Assembly (NCBI GenBank): GCA_016714465.1
Contig: JADKDT010000006.1
Location: 62,001 to 126,000 of the forward strand
Source: Candidatus Brachythrix odensensis
GTDB lineage: Bacteria > Chloroflexota > Anaerolineae > J036 > Brachytrichaceae
Reading direction: 5' to 3'
Length of the DNA stretch: 64,000 nucleotides
This document shows, one piece after another, positions 42,485-49,515 of the stretch (position 1 is its first letter; each line of letters starts with the position of its first letter). Made by a program: the position numbers and the translations under genes. The notes under the pieces are model-generated. The model saw nothing but the letters and a program-made list of their open reading frames with translations, did not search any database and was not told the origin of the DNA.

Positions 42485-43231
42485 TCATCGTCCGCCGGTC
42501 ACATCCAGGATTGCGCCAGTGACGTAGGAGGCCTCATCCGACAGCAGCCAGAGGATCGCGTTGGCCACTTCTTCAGCCTGGCCGCCGCGTTGCATGGGCA
42601 CGGTCGCCTTAAGCCGGTCCACGCGCTGAGGTTCGCCGCCGTCGGCATGAATCTCGGTATAAATCACGCCCGGCCGCACCGCATTCACCCGAATGCCTTC
42701 ATCCGCAACTTCCCTGGCCAGGCCAATCGTGAACGTGTCGATCGCGCCCTTGGAGGCGGCGTAGTCCACATACTCGCCGGGGGCGCCCAACCGAGCCGCC
42801 CCGGACGACAGATTTACGATCGCGCCGCCGCTCCCGCCGTAGCGAGATGACATTCGTCGCACCGCCTCGCGCGCGCATAAAAAGGATCCGACGACGTTGG
42901 TCGTGAAGATCCTTAGCAAGCGGGCCGCGTCCATCTGATCCACCCGCATCTGCTGCTCCAGAATGCCGGCATTGTTGACCAGGGCCGAGATCGACCCGAA
43001 TTGGGCATTGACCGCTCCAAAGAGCCGAATGACTTCTGTTTCTATTCCCACATCCGCCGCAATCGCCATCGCGCGCCCGCCCAAAGCGAGAATATCGTCC
43101 ACGACAGCCTCCGCCGCCGACTTATTGCGCAAGTAGGAGATACAGACTGCATAACCCCGTTGCGCGGCGAGCCGGGCCGTGGCGGCCCCAATGCCGCGGC
43201 TGCCGCCGGTGATCAGCAAGGTGGGTGTCAC
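42485..43231 (-). CDS. Short-chain dehydrogenase/reductase (SDR)
   Basis: The product of about 248 residues starts at GTG 43231 (TPTLLITGGSRGIGAATARL). It carries the G-x-x-x-G-x-G NADP loop, SALVNNAGI, the catalytic Ser in VNLSSGAARLG, YAASKGAID (Tyr and Lys) and a C-terminal YVTGAILDVTGGR. It should be a cytoplasmic NAD(P)H-dependent oxidoreductase. The GTG overlaps the upstream gene's TGA (GTGA), so translation is coupled to that small protein. A different SDR at 21084 shares the fold but not the neighbourhood. Confidence 0.9.
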   Translation of the reverse strand: MTPTLLITGGSRGIGAATARLAAQRGYAVCISYLRNKSAAEAVVDDILALGGRAMAIAADVGIETEVIRLFGAVNAQFGSISALVNNAGILEQQMRVDQMDAARLLRIFTTNVVGSFLCAREAVRRMSSRYGGSGGAIVNLSSGAARLGAPGEYVDYAASKGAIDTFTIGLAREVADEGIRVNAVRPGVIYTEIHADGGEPQRVDRLKATVPMQRGGQAEEVANAILWLLSDEASYVTGAILDVTGGR

Positions 43232-43506
43232 AAGGGCTTCGCCCGCACAAACCTTACCCACCTGGCTTGCTGGTCAAATTCCGTCACCTTCCAGCCATTG
43301 TTGAGCCAGGCCGTCCGATGGCTTTGAATTTTGGGAAGAACATTCGTCCACCAGGTCTTGAGCTTGATCGCAGACGCGGGCAAGGGCGCGCCCAGAATCG
43401 CTTCGACCTGATCGAAGGTCAGCTCGAGCTTCTTTTCGCGGGCCGGCCGCGCGCGAAACCATGCTTCGAGCGGCAGGTACTTGTTGAACTCAGGTTGCTT
43501 TGCCAT
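43228..43506 (-). CDS. Small hypothetical protein (about 92 residues), coupled to the SDR
   Basis: ATG 43506 has GGGAGGAC upstream. The product (AKQPEFNKYLPLEAWFRARP, then KKLELTFDQVEAILGAPLPA) has a mixed helix-strand pattern with a WWTNVLPKIQSHRTAWLNNG stretch and a final strand ARWVRFVRAKP. The W-W, H-x-x-x-W-L-N-x-G-W pattern recurs in small bacterial proteins of unknown function. The upstream part of the frame, to 43845, crosses a palindrome and is not coding. The 3' end overlaps the SDR start by 4 nt. Confidence 0.7.
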   Translation of the reverse strand: MAKQPEFNKYLPLEAWFRARPAREKKLELTFDQVEAILGAPLPASAIKLKTWWTNVLPKIQSHRTAWLNNGWKVTEFDQQARWVRFVRAKPL

Positions 43507-43564
43507 GCGCGTGTCCTCCCACTTTGTTTCGATCGCTTGAACGCCCAACATTAACTTGGTTTTG

Positions 43565-43601
43565 GAGCGGCATCGCCCGGCGAAGCCGGGGGATGCCGCT
43601 C
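43565..43601. repeat. GNA-loop hairpin, copy 8
   Basis: Arms of 17 bp (GAGCGGCATCGCCCGGC) with one mismatch close on GAA. It lies between the DUF1905 stop and the start of the small gene at 43506, both on the minus strand. Confidence 0.8.
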
Positions 43602-43640
43602 CCGAGAGAGACCTTGTTAGGGCCTCCTGGCGATGCTTGT

Positions 43641-43925
43641 CTATCCCACCTCGAGCCGCACGGTCACGGTATCGCCTGCCCCGATCGTTTCGGCTTTCTG
43701 CACGCTCGCCTTGATCGGCACGATGTAGCGGCCGTCCTTCGGGAACAACGACGTCTTCCATTCGGTCTTGCCGATTCTGGCGCAGACCGGAATCATCCCC
43801 CAGCCGTAGGTCACCGACCGCGAAAGGGCTTTCAGCGGGTGACATTGTTCTTCCGGCACGGTCACGAAGTGGTGCGGGGCCGGGCCGCGCCAGTACCAGA
43901 TCTCGCCGCTGAACTCGAAAGTCAT
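43641..43925 (-). CDS. DUF1905 domain protein
   Basis: The 94 residues form a single DUF1905 barrel: FEFSGEIWYWRGPAPHHFVT, a P-E-E-x-C loop, a G-W-G-M-I-P-V segment, T-x-W-K-T-S-L-F-P-K-D-G-x-Y, then VPIKASVQKAE and TVTVRLEVG. It is the stand-alone form of the domain fused to YdeI at 13597. No biochemical role is known to me. It is flanked on both sides by GNA-loop hairpins (copies 8 and 9), which isolate it as a single transcription unit. Confidence 0.85.
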   Translation of the reverse strand: MTFEFSGEIWYWRGPAPHHFVTVPEEQCHPLKALSRSVTYGWGMIPVCARIGKTEWKTSLFPKDGRYIVPIKASVQKAETIGAGDTVTVRLEVG

Positions 43926-43969
43926 GGGGCTATTCTATGGCGGCACTGGAAGCTGTTCAAAAACCATCC

Positions 43970-44016
43970 GGCGAGACCACCTTCGCCGCGCTTTGCGCGG
44001 CGAGGGTGGTCTCGCC
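43970..44016. repeat. GNA-type hairpin with AAA/TTT loop, copy 9
   Basis: 22-bp arms (from GGCGAGACCACC to CCGCGC) with one mismatch close on TTT. It lies between the DinB stop and the DUF1905 start. Confidence 0.8.
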
Positions 44017-44037
44017 ATACTTGATTGCGGATGACTT

Positions 44038-44528
44038 CTAGAGATCAGGCCCCCGCAGCCCATTCATCCCAAGGATCAACGAAATCTCACCCCCATGATG
44101 CAAGTCGTGTTCCATCACGTGGTAGATCACCCAACTCCGCGACACCTGCCATACCTTGCCGTCCCATTCATCTGGAAAGGTCATGGCGCAGTCGTTGGGC
44201 GTCCAGCGCCGCAGGCGCGCTTCGATGAACTCCACGTGTCATTGAGGCTGCGGACCAGTTCCGCCGCGCTGCGGTCTGGTGAATCGCGCTGGCCCCAGTC
44301 CATGTAGGCCTGCATTGCGTCGTCGGCATCCTGCAGGGTGCCGCTGAACCAGCCCGCCCGGACCGAAATAACGTGCTGGGCAAGCTGGCCCAGCGGCCAC
44401 ATCTGCGGAGCAGGCTGCAGCGCGAGCTGGGCCTCCGTCAGCGGCGCGATGCAGTTGCGCAGCTTGTCGTTGTAGCCACGCCAGTTCTCGTAGATCACGT
44501 CGAGCGTCGATTGGGTTTGTGGTTGCAT
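44038..44528 (-). pseudogene. DinB-family protein, frameshifted
   Basis: From ATG 44528 the frame encodes TLDVIYENWRGYNDKLRNCI, WPLGQLAQHVISVRAGWFSG and AAELVRSLNDTW, then drifts. Another frame carries the rest: EFIEARLRRWTPNDCAMTFP, then SWVIYHVMEHDLHHGGEISL and LGMNGLRGPDL. The metal-ligand pattern of DinB (first His in LAQHVISV, then H-D-x-x-H in VMEHDLHH) is split over the two. Adding one G to the GG at 44232-44234 gives DTWEFIEARL and a normal protein of about 163 residues. It is either truly inactive or an assembly indel. Confidence 0.75.
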
Positions 44529-44706
44529 TCATTTCTCCTGGTGTCTCCCGATTAGGTGGAGACGCGTCACTTTGTCGGATGATGGCGTGACCGACGTGGA
44601 TGCGAAACTCCCATCCGCATCCAGACCAAGGACATACGCCGTGTGGCGGGTTTCCAGAATCCAGGCGTTAGGGAGATTGGGCATGAGAAGTAGATGCGAT
44701 GGTAAA

Positions 44707-45072
44707 TCAGCCAACCCGCTTCCAGACCTCGTGCTCGACCTGCACGTCGCCACGCCAGCGGGTGTTCGTCCAAATATCCCCGTCGAGCACAAAGTCAAAC
44801 TCAAAGCGTTGGCCGAGCATGCTCTCGTGCGACGCCAGGCGGGGCATCTCGGCGTACTTCCCGTTCTCAGCGGTGTAGTCGCCACCGCCGGCCGCGTAGA
44901 ACGCCCCCTTGGCGGTGGTCACAAAGCTGAACTTGCGCGCGGAGAGGACTTTGAGTGACTTGATCTCGGCCGCGCCGTAGTCGATAAGCACCCCGTCGTC
45001 GCCAAGATACGAACCGGACACCAATTCCCAGGCGCCGACCAATGTCCACGATTTGTTTGTCATGGTTTCCAT
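44707..45072 (-). CDS. Lipocalin-like domain protein
   Basis: The product of about 118-121 residues begins near MTNKSWTLVGAWELVSGSYL, the G-x-W motif of lipocalin-like domains. Antiparallel strands follow: IKSLKVLSARKFSFVTTAKG, GAFYAAGGGDYTAENGKYAE and FEFDFVLDGDIWTNTRWRGD, ending EHEVWKRVG. Such small barrels bind hydrophobic ligands or act as bacterial lipocalin-like enzymes; the role is unknown. Two ATG starts (45072 and 45063) are possible, both with purine-rich upstream sequence. The 178 nt between this gene and the DinB gene contain nothing I can name. Confidence 0.7.
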   Translation of the reverse strand: METMTNKSWTLVGAWELVSGSYLGDDGVLIDYGAAEIKSLKVLSARKFSFVTTAKGAFYAAGGGDYTAENGKYAEMPRLASHESMLGQRFEFDFVLDGDIWTNTRWRGDVQVEHEVWKRVG

Positions 45073-45138
45073 TGTCCTTGCTGATCAGCCACCGAACGGA
45101 CGCTCGGCGAATACCGGTGGCGCCACCAGGACTTCAGC

Positions 45139-45513
45139 CTAAACCCGGCCCGCCATGCTTTCGCCAAAGACGATGCGATGCCCGTCAGGGGTCACAATCG
45201 CGAACTCGCGCACGCCCCAGGGCTTGTCAGCCAGCGGGTGCCAGATCTCCACCCCGTTGCGAACAAACTCCGCGTAGAGCTGCCGCGCGTCGCTAACGTT
45301 GAGATACGCAAACCAGGAATGATCAGGCGCGTCCGCCATCGGCTTGATCCCGGGACAGTCTCCTAGGCGCAGTCTGCACGCCCCGCGGCTGAGAAAGGAC
45401 CAGCCGTCGACCCGCAGGTATTCGACAAAGCCGAGTTTCTGCTCGTAGTATTGCCGCGACGCCGCAAGATCGGCGACGGCGAGGACGAACGTGGAGGAGA
45501 GAATTTCCGACAT
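45139..45513 (-). CDS. VOC (glyoxalase fold) protein
   Basis: The product of about 124 residues starts at ATG 45513 (SEILSSTFVLAVADLAASRQ). It has Y-Y-E-Q-K-L-G-F, RLRLGDCPG, a second-half AYLNVSDARQLYAEFVRNGV and PWGVREFAIVTPDGHRIVFG. The D-G-H-x-I-x-F-G-E end supplies the typical last metal ligand. GGGG lies upstream of the start. The longer frame to 45558 overlaps the neighbouring fragment. The substrate is unknown. Confidence 0.85.
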   Translation of the reverse strand: MSEILSSTFVLAVADLAASRQYYEQKLGFVEYLRVDGWSFLSRGACRLRLGDCPGIKPMADAPDHSWFAYLNVSDARQLYAEFVRNGVEIWHPLADKPWGVREFAIVTPDGHRIVFGESMAGRV

Positions 45514-45716
45514 CAATCTGATTCCCCTGACGATGCCGCCATTGTAGGCGGCGGCCACACGGCAGCAGTCCGCCTCAGCCGATGTCGGAGCGATCGCCCG
45601 GCCGCAACCTTCGCCGCGGGCGCATCGGTCAGGTCCTCCCTCACCTGCCAGCGAATCGCAGGGTCGGAATCAAGCAGCCAAGCGATGACGGCGCTGATCG
45701 GCTTCGGGTCGGCCAT
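45513..45716 (-). pseudogene. N-terminal fragment of a larger helical protein
   Basis: From ATG 45716 the frame encodes ADPKPISAVIAWLLDSDPAI and RWQVREDLTDAPAAKVAAGR, then loses any sensible pattern and stops at 45513. The I-x-W-L-L-D-x-D-P-x-I-R-W-Q-V start resembles, from memory, long prenyltransferase/squalene-cyclase-like or HEAT-type proteins of Chloroflexota. Only about 45 residues remain. It looks like a remnant of a deletion next to the VOC gene; it could also be a short real peptide. Confidence 0.45.
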
Positions 45717-45742
45717 AACGGGTTGATGCGCCGGCATTTGTC

Positions 45743-46303
45743 TCAGTTCCGAACGGCATACCGCAGGAACACCATACAGTTGTCGAATCGGCGCTCTTCG
45801 AGCAAATCCAGATCCACGCGCGCGCCGTCGGGCAGAAATCGCTTCCCGCCGCCAACCACCACCGGGCAGACGATCATCATGATCTCGTCGACAAGGCCAG
45901 CCTTGATCGCCTGGCCGGCGATTTCGGGACCGTCGATGCTCATGTCCATCCTGGCCTCAGCCTTGAGCCGCCGAACCAACTCCGGGTCAAAATCCCGCAC
46001 GATGCGCGTGCGCGCGCTGCGCGGCTCGGTCAGGGTCCTCGAGAAGACAATCTTCTCGGCCGCCTGCCACTGCCGCGCAAAGTCCAGGATGACGGGCGGT
46101 TGATCGGGTTCGTTGTTGGCGGTCTCCCAGAAGAGCATGGTCTCGTACATCCGGCGTCCATACAGGCAGGTGCCCATGGACGCGGCGATCTCGTTGACGA
46201 AGGCATGGACGATTTCGTCCGGCATGCTCCAACTGAAGTCGCCTTGCGCGTCTTCGACGTAGCCATCCAGCGACGTGAACATGAGGTAGATCAGTTTTGC
46301 CAT
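45743..46303 (-). CDS. Dihydrofolate reductase family protein (RibD C-terminal/DHFR-like)
   Basis: The product of about 186 residues starts at ATG 46303 (AKLIYLMFTSLDGYVEDAQG), with the S-L-D-G-Y motif of the family. It continues with F-V-N-E-I-A-A-S-x-G-T-x-L-Y-G-R-R-M-Y-E, KIVFSRTLTEP, MSIDGPEIAGQAIKAGLVDE and VCPVVVGGGKRFLPDG. The G-G-G-K-R-F-L glycine motif is the NADPH diphosphate site. These proteins reduce pterin- or pyrimidine-like compounds with NADPH; the substrate is unknown. It starts 5 nt after the stop of the CPBP remnant. Confidence 0.88.
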   Translation of the reverse strand: MAKLIYLMFTSLDGYVEDAQGDFSWSMPDEIVHAFVNEIAASMGTCLYGRRMYETMLFWETANNEPDQPPVILDFARQWQAAEKIVFSRTLTEPRSARTRIVRDFDPELVRRLKAEARMDMSIDGPEIAGQAIKAGLVDEIMMIVCPVVVGGGKRFLPDGARVDLDLLEERRFDNCMVFLRYAVRN

Positions 46304-46308
46304 ATCGC

Positions 46309-46711
46309 TCACGGTGTCGAACCTGCGGACGCTGGCCTGGAGCGCAACATTCGCCAGCCCAAGGCCATCCACAGCGCCATCATCAGAAGCCCCTCGGGCG
46401 CAATATTGGCCACCAGCGCGTTATTCACGGTGATGAGTTTACTCTGCAGGATCGCCCACGCAAACGCGTTGCCGATGCCGTGCATCACGACGGCCGTCCA
46501 CACCGTACCGCTGGCGCGTCGAAGCTGCCCATACACGATTGCCGCCACAATCACCCCGACCACGAAGATTGGCAGGAAAATCGGGTATCCGATTTCGGTA
46601 TAGGTGGTGGAGAAGATCAACGGAAAGTGCCACACCGCCAATCGCGGACAGGCTCAGCACACCGGCGACATAGATCACAACATTTCGCTTGATCTTATTG
46701 GTTTGACTCAT
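46309..46711 (-). pseudogene. CPBP/Abi-type intramembrane protease, internal deletion and frame change
   Basis: ATG 46711 (good GGGGG site) begins SQTNKIKRNVVIYVAGVLSL, the N-terminal membrane helix. The sequence then jumps, in another frame, to AVWHFPLIFSTTYTEIGYPI and VWTAVVMHGIGNAFAWAIL, the third and fourth conserved segments of CPBP proteases. The roughly 100 central residues that would hold the catalytic E-E-x-x-x-R motif are missing. At the junction the local sequence resembles the expected I-W-A-V-W-H coding sequence, so a deletion between short similar sequences is plausible. The remaining frame cannot be an active protease. Confidence 0.65.
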
Positions 46712-46977
46712 CAAATCCCCCACGTCATGAACTGGAAACGAAACCGCAGTTGTAGCTCAAATTGCCCATCCGTGCAAGGACCACGCGGCTGCCTGCCCTT
46801 ATCAAAGCTCGCCCTTCTCCGGCTGAAGCCTTGTCGCGCCACAGAGGGGCGCGACTCATGCCGCGATGGCCCGGCCCCGCAACGTCACGCGCTCGCGGAC
46901 CCGGCCTATGGCATGGATCGCCTCGGCGCAGGCGGGATCGAGCAGCCAGGCAATGATTGATCCGGGCGCCGAATGCG

Positions 46978-47418
46978 CTACTTCGCGGCCCAACTGATCT
47001 CCCCACTCTTCAGCATTTTCACGGACCGCGTGAGCAATTCCTTCAGCGATTTTTTGTCCACATCGGCCAGCTTATTGATATAGAGACATCCCATGCTGGT
47101 CTTGTGTTTGCCGAGTTTCTTGAGCAGGTCCTGGTGCGCTTCAAAACCGCCCACGATGTACAGGGTCAGGTTCTGCTTACGCGGGGAGAAGCCCGTGAGC
47201 ATCCAGTCACCCTCGCGCCCGCTGGCGCCCTTGTAGCGAAAGCTGCCAAAGCCAACGATGCTCGGCCCCCACATCTTTGGCTCTTCCTTTGTAATCTGCC
47301 GCATCAGGGCGAGAATTTCGAAGCATTCTGCGCGCCGTTTTTCATCCGCCACCGCGTTGAGAAAACCCTCGACGCTTGCATCGGTGGCCTGCGTCTTCAG
47401 TTCGGCCTTCTTAGCCAT
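46978..47418 (-). CDS. DUF1801 domain protein
   Basis: The product of about 146 residues starts at ATG 47418 with GGAGG 6 nt upstream. AKKAELKTQATDASVEGFLN, ECFEILALMRQITKEEPKMW, a P-S-I-V-G-F-G-S-F-R-Y segment, SPRKQNLTLYIVGGFEAHQD and C-L-Y-I-N-K-L-A-D-V-D fit the DUF1801 fold. The family is similar to frataxin-like and YdhG-like proteins with uncertain function. It is one of three DUF1801-type genes in this window (also 48732 and 50672). A weak, unexplained stretch of about 260 nt lies between it and the CPBP remnant. Confidence 0.85.
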   Translation of the reverse strand: MAKKAELKTQATDASVEGFLNAVADEKRRAECFEILALMRQITKEEPKMWGPSIVGFGSFRYKGASGREGDWMLTGFSPRKQNLTLYIVGGFEAHQDLLKKLGKHKTSMGCLYINKLADVDKKSLKELLTRSVKMLKSGEISWAAK

Positions 47419-47455
47419 GTCATCCTCCAGGTAATGGTGATCTCGCCGATAATTT

Positions 47456-47974
47456 TCAGGCTGACTTCTCGGATGTTTCGAGCCGCAACCGCGCTTTGTA
47501 TTTGTCGCGAAGTTTTCGGCCATTGATTTCCCCCTTCTGACAGTAATCGCATGCGCAGGGAGGCTTTCCATGGGCATCCGGCATGTAGCGCCAACCAACG
47601 AGCTGGGGCGGCACGTAGGTGCGTCTGATTTCCTTCGGCTCAATTCGGCGGGGGATGAGCGTCTCAAGCCCGAGGCCAGTGGAATGCTCCATATAAATCT
47701 TCACTGCCTGCGCCGCGGTGACTTTGATATGCGGCTGGTTGTATGGCCCGACAAATACCGGTTCTGTGTCCGGAATCTCGAATTGCACCGCCCCCATGGT
47801 CTTGATGCCTCTTCTCCTCAGCTCGCGCAGCCATTGATGCGACACCACATAGTCCCTCAAGACGGGAGTGGCATAGACGCAACGACCCTGTCCGCGCCAA
47901 TGCGCCGCGCGGATGCCAGACCGCAATATCTGCTTCAGGAGCCGCTCATCGGTGATATGGATGAATTGAGGCAT
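47456..47974 (-). CDS. Hypothetical protein with C-terminal Cys-x-Cys-x-x-Cys knuckle, possible ADP-ribosyltransferase-like fold
   Basis: The product of about 172 residues starts at ATG 47974. PQFIHITDERLLKQILRSGI at the N-terminus resembles the H-x-T plus L-x-x-I-L-x-x-G-I beginning of small ADP-ribosyltransferase-like domains. A VYATPVLRDYVVSHQWLREL helix and PVFVGPYNQPHIKVTAAQAV follow. The C-terminus has C-A-C-D-Y-C and a basic tail (NGRKLRDKYKARLRL), suggesting metal and nucleic-acid binding. I do not recognise a named family, and the fold suggestion rests on weak pattern similarity. It is followed by the DUF1801 gene after 37 nt. Confidence 0.6.
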   Translation of the reverse strand: MPQFIHITDERLLKQILRSGIRAAHWRGQGRCVYATPVLRDYVVSHQWLRELRRRGIKTMGAVQFEIPDTEPVFVGPYNQPHIKVTAAQAVKIYMEHSTGLGLETLIPRRIEPKEIRRTYVPPQLVGWRYMPDAHGKPPCACDYCQKGEINGRKLRDKYKARLRLETSEKSA

Positions 47975-48055
47975 GGATTCAGCTTCTCGTGTTTTTGGGG
48001 GTGAGTATCTCATTCACGGCCAGTTGCGATACGGATGCTGCGCCGCGTGATCAGC

Positions 48056-48110
48056 GCCGGCACGTAGAACGTGCCGGCTGAAAAGACAAAGGCGTCTGGC
48101 CTCGCTTCCA
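48056..48110. repeat. Dispersed repeat D, copy 2
   Basis: It closely matches the start of 42309-42391 (GCCGGCACGTAGAACG, then GCCGGCTGAAA and AAAGGCGTCTGGCCT). It lies in the 757-nt gap (47975-48731) that otherwise holds repeats rather than genes. Confidence 0.65.
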
Positions 48111-48249
48111 GATGCGCCAAGTCGCCAGCGCGCAGTTTCGGTCTGCTGATTCCGCTGAAAGCGGTCCGTAACTCCGGGTGACATTTCTATATCTTGTCAT
48201 CCTGAGCTCGCCCACGGGGTCCCGGCCCTGACAACCGATGGCGGCGAGC

Positions 48250-48345
48250 GAAGGACCCCTAATACGTGATCCCGGGCATGGGTGGATCGGCATACGCGTG
48301 TTGTTACCGATTTCCGGCGCATTCGCGCAACGTCACAGGGGTCCT
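48250..48345. repeat. Inverted repeat with CGAAGGACCCCT arms
   Basis: CGAAGGACCCCT near 48250 and AGGGGTCCTTCG near 48334 are perfect complements separated by about 70 nt. A CATCCTGAGC block lies just before. The arrangement resembles the ends of a small non-coding mobile or palindromic element. Confidence 0.6.
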
Positions 48346-48395
48346 TCGCGCGGCCTGTTACGCCCACTATTGCATCAGTTTGTTGGGCCGCTTTG

Positions 48396-48666
48396 CTCAG
48401 AAACAAGGTTCATCATCAATCTGCGGAAGCATCCTGAGCGGAGGGCGGCGGCCGCGACGAGCTTGCCCCGGCCGTACCAGCCGCCCGCAGTCGAAGGGCG
48501 CTTCCGCTGACGAATGGAGCGCAGGCGTCCTTCGACTGTGCGCATCGACGCTTGCGCGCCGATGCGCTCCGCTCAGGATGCCTGCGCTTGCTGTGCGCGC
48601 TACCGCGCACACACCGTTTCTGACAGCCCTTTCCCCAGAAGCGGTAAGGAACTCAGGATGACAAGG
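48396..48666. repeat. Dispersed repeat C, copy 2 (longest)
   Basis: It contains CTCAGAAACAAGG, the GCGGAAGCATCCTGAGCGGA block, GGCGTCCTTCGACTGTGCGC, GCTCCGCTCAGGATGC, the CTACCGCGCAC palindrome and AACTCAGGATGACA. Large parts match 14219-14362 in inverse orientation and 42003-42200 in part. Confidence 0.65.
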
Positions 48667-48731
48667 GCGGCGGGTGTGTCGGTCAGTACATATTTGTGCG
48701 GGCCCTTCGACTTGCTCGCGGAAGCGGGCCG

Positions 48732-49325
48732 CTAATCCTCCAGTCCCTTACCCTGAAGGATCTGCGGCGCGCATTTGTCCACCCGCGCGGCGCGGGTCTT
48801 CGATTGTTTGGCTGCGGCGAAATACAACAGGTAGCCCCGTTGCCGTCCAGGCGTCAACGCGTAGAAGGCCGTCTCGAGATCGGGATTCTCATCCAGCTTG
48901 CTCTGGAATTCTTCGGGCAGGGCGAACTCGGCCGTCTTCTTCATCGGCACCTTCAGACCGGCTTTCTCCACGGCGACGGCCTGCTTGACATAGGCCTTCA
49001 GCACGGGTTCCAACTTTGCGATTTCCTGAGCACTCGTGAACCGAACCTGGCGCGTCGACTGGGTGTTCTCGGTCTGCGAGATCAGGATGCCCTCGGGGTC
49101 CTTGAGCAGCGCGCCCTTGAAGAACAGCACGGCGCAGTACTCCTTGAAGCCATGGATCAAGATGATGTTGCTGCCCTCGGACTGGTAACAGGGACAGCCC
49201 CACTTCAATTCCTCGCTCAGCCCGCAGCCGAGCAGGATCGTGCGCAGTCTCTTGTATTCTTCCTGCCACTGCTTGGCCTTGGTGAAGAACCAATCGACCT
49301 TGGGATTTGGTTTTCCGGTTGTCAT
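48732..49325 (-). CDS. DUF1801 / YdeI-OmdA two-domain protein
   Basis: The product of about 197 residues starts at ATG 49325 (TTGKPNPKVDWFFTKAKQWQ). The first half is a DUF1801 fold (KRLRTILLGCGLSEELKWGC, C-Y-Q-x-x-x-x-N-I-I-L-I-H-G-F, CAVLFFKGALLKDPEGIL). The second half (from about residue 120, KTAEFALPEEFQSKLDENPD, F-Y-A-L-T-P-G-R-Q-R-G-Y) is the bacteriocin-protection YdeI/OmdA domain. This is a typical YdeI protein of about 190 residues. The role is unclear; homologues have been linked to resistance to cationic peptides. Confidence 0.88.
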   Translation of the reverse strand: MTTGKPNPKVDWFFTKAKQWQEEYKRLRTILLGCGLSEELKWGCPCYQSEGSNIILIHGFKEYCAVLFFKGALLKDPEGILISQTENTQSTRQVRFTSAQEIAKLEPVLKAYVKQAVAVEKAGLKVPMKKTAEFALPEEFQSKLDENPDLETAFYALTPGRQRGYLLYFAAAKQSKTRAARVDKCAPQILQGKGLED

Positions 49326-49401
49326 CGTTTTCGAGTTTATCTGTATTTGGTAACTTCGCAGGCCACGCGCCGCCCAACGTGCCGACAACCATAGGCAGCT
49401 A

Positions 49402-49515
49402 CCCAATCTGCGCCAATCTGCGTTAATCTGCGGAAAACTTGCTCAGGCAGTGACGGGTCGAGTGGGCTTGGACTTGGATTCATCCGCAGATTCACGGCGA
49501 TTAGCGCAGATTGGG
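49402..49515. repeat. AATCTGCG palindromic element, copy A3
   Basis: The left arm carries AATCTGCGCC, AATCTGCGTT and AATCTGCGG in tandem, and the right arm has the inverse units. The core contains AGTGACGGGTCGAGTGGGCT. The acyltransferase gene at 49501 ends inside it: the last residues P-N-L-R and the TAA (49501-49503) are encoded by the right arm. Confidence 0.85.

Noticed and set aside
44529..44885. Small minus-strand frame downstream of the lipocalin-like gene
   Set aside because: It overlaps the lipocalin-like gene in another frame, and its non-overlapping part has no start site or domain.
46880..46977. Short frame with I-I-A-W-L-L-D-P similar to the fragment at 45513
   Set aside because: The similarity is limited to about eight residues with no supporting start site; too short to call.
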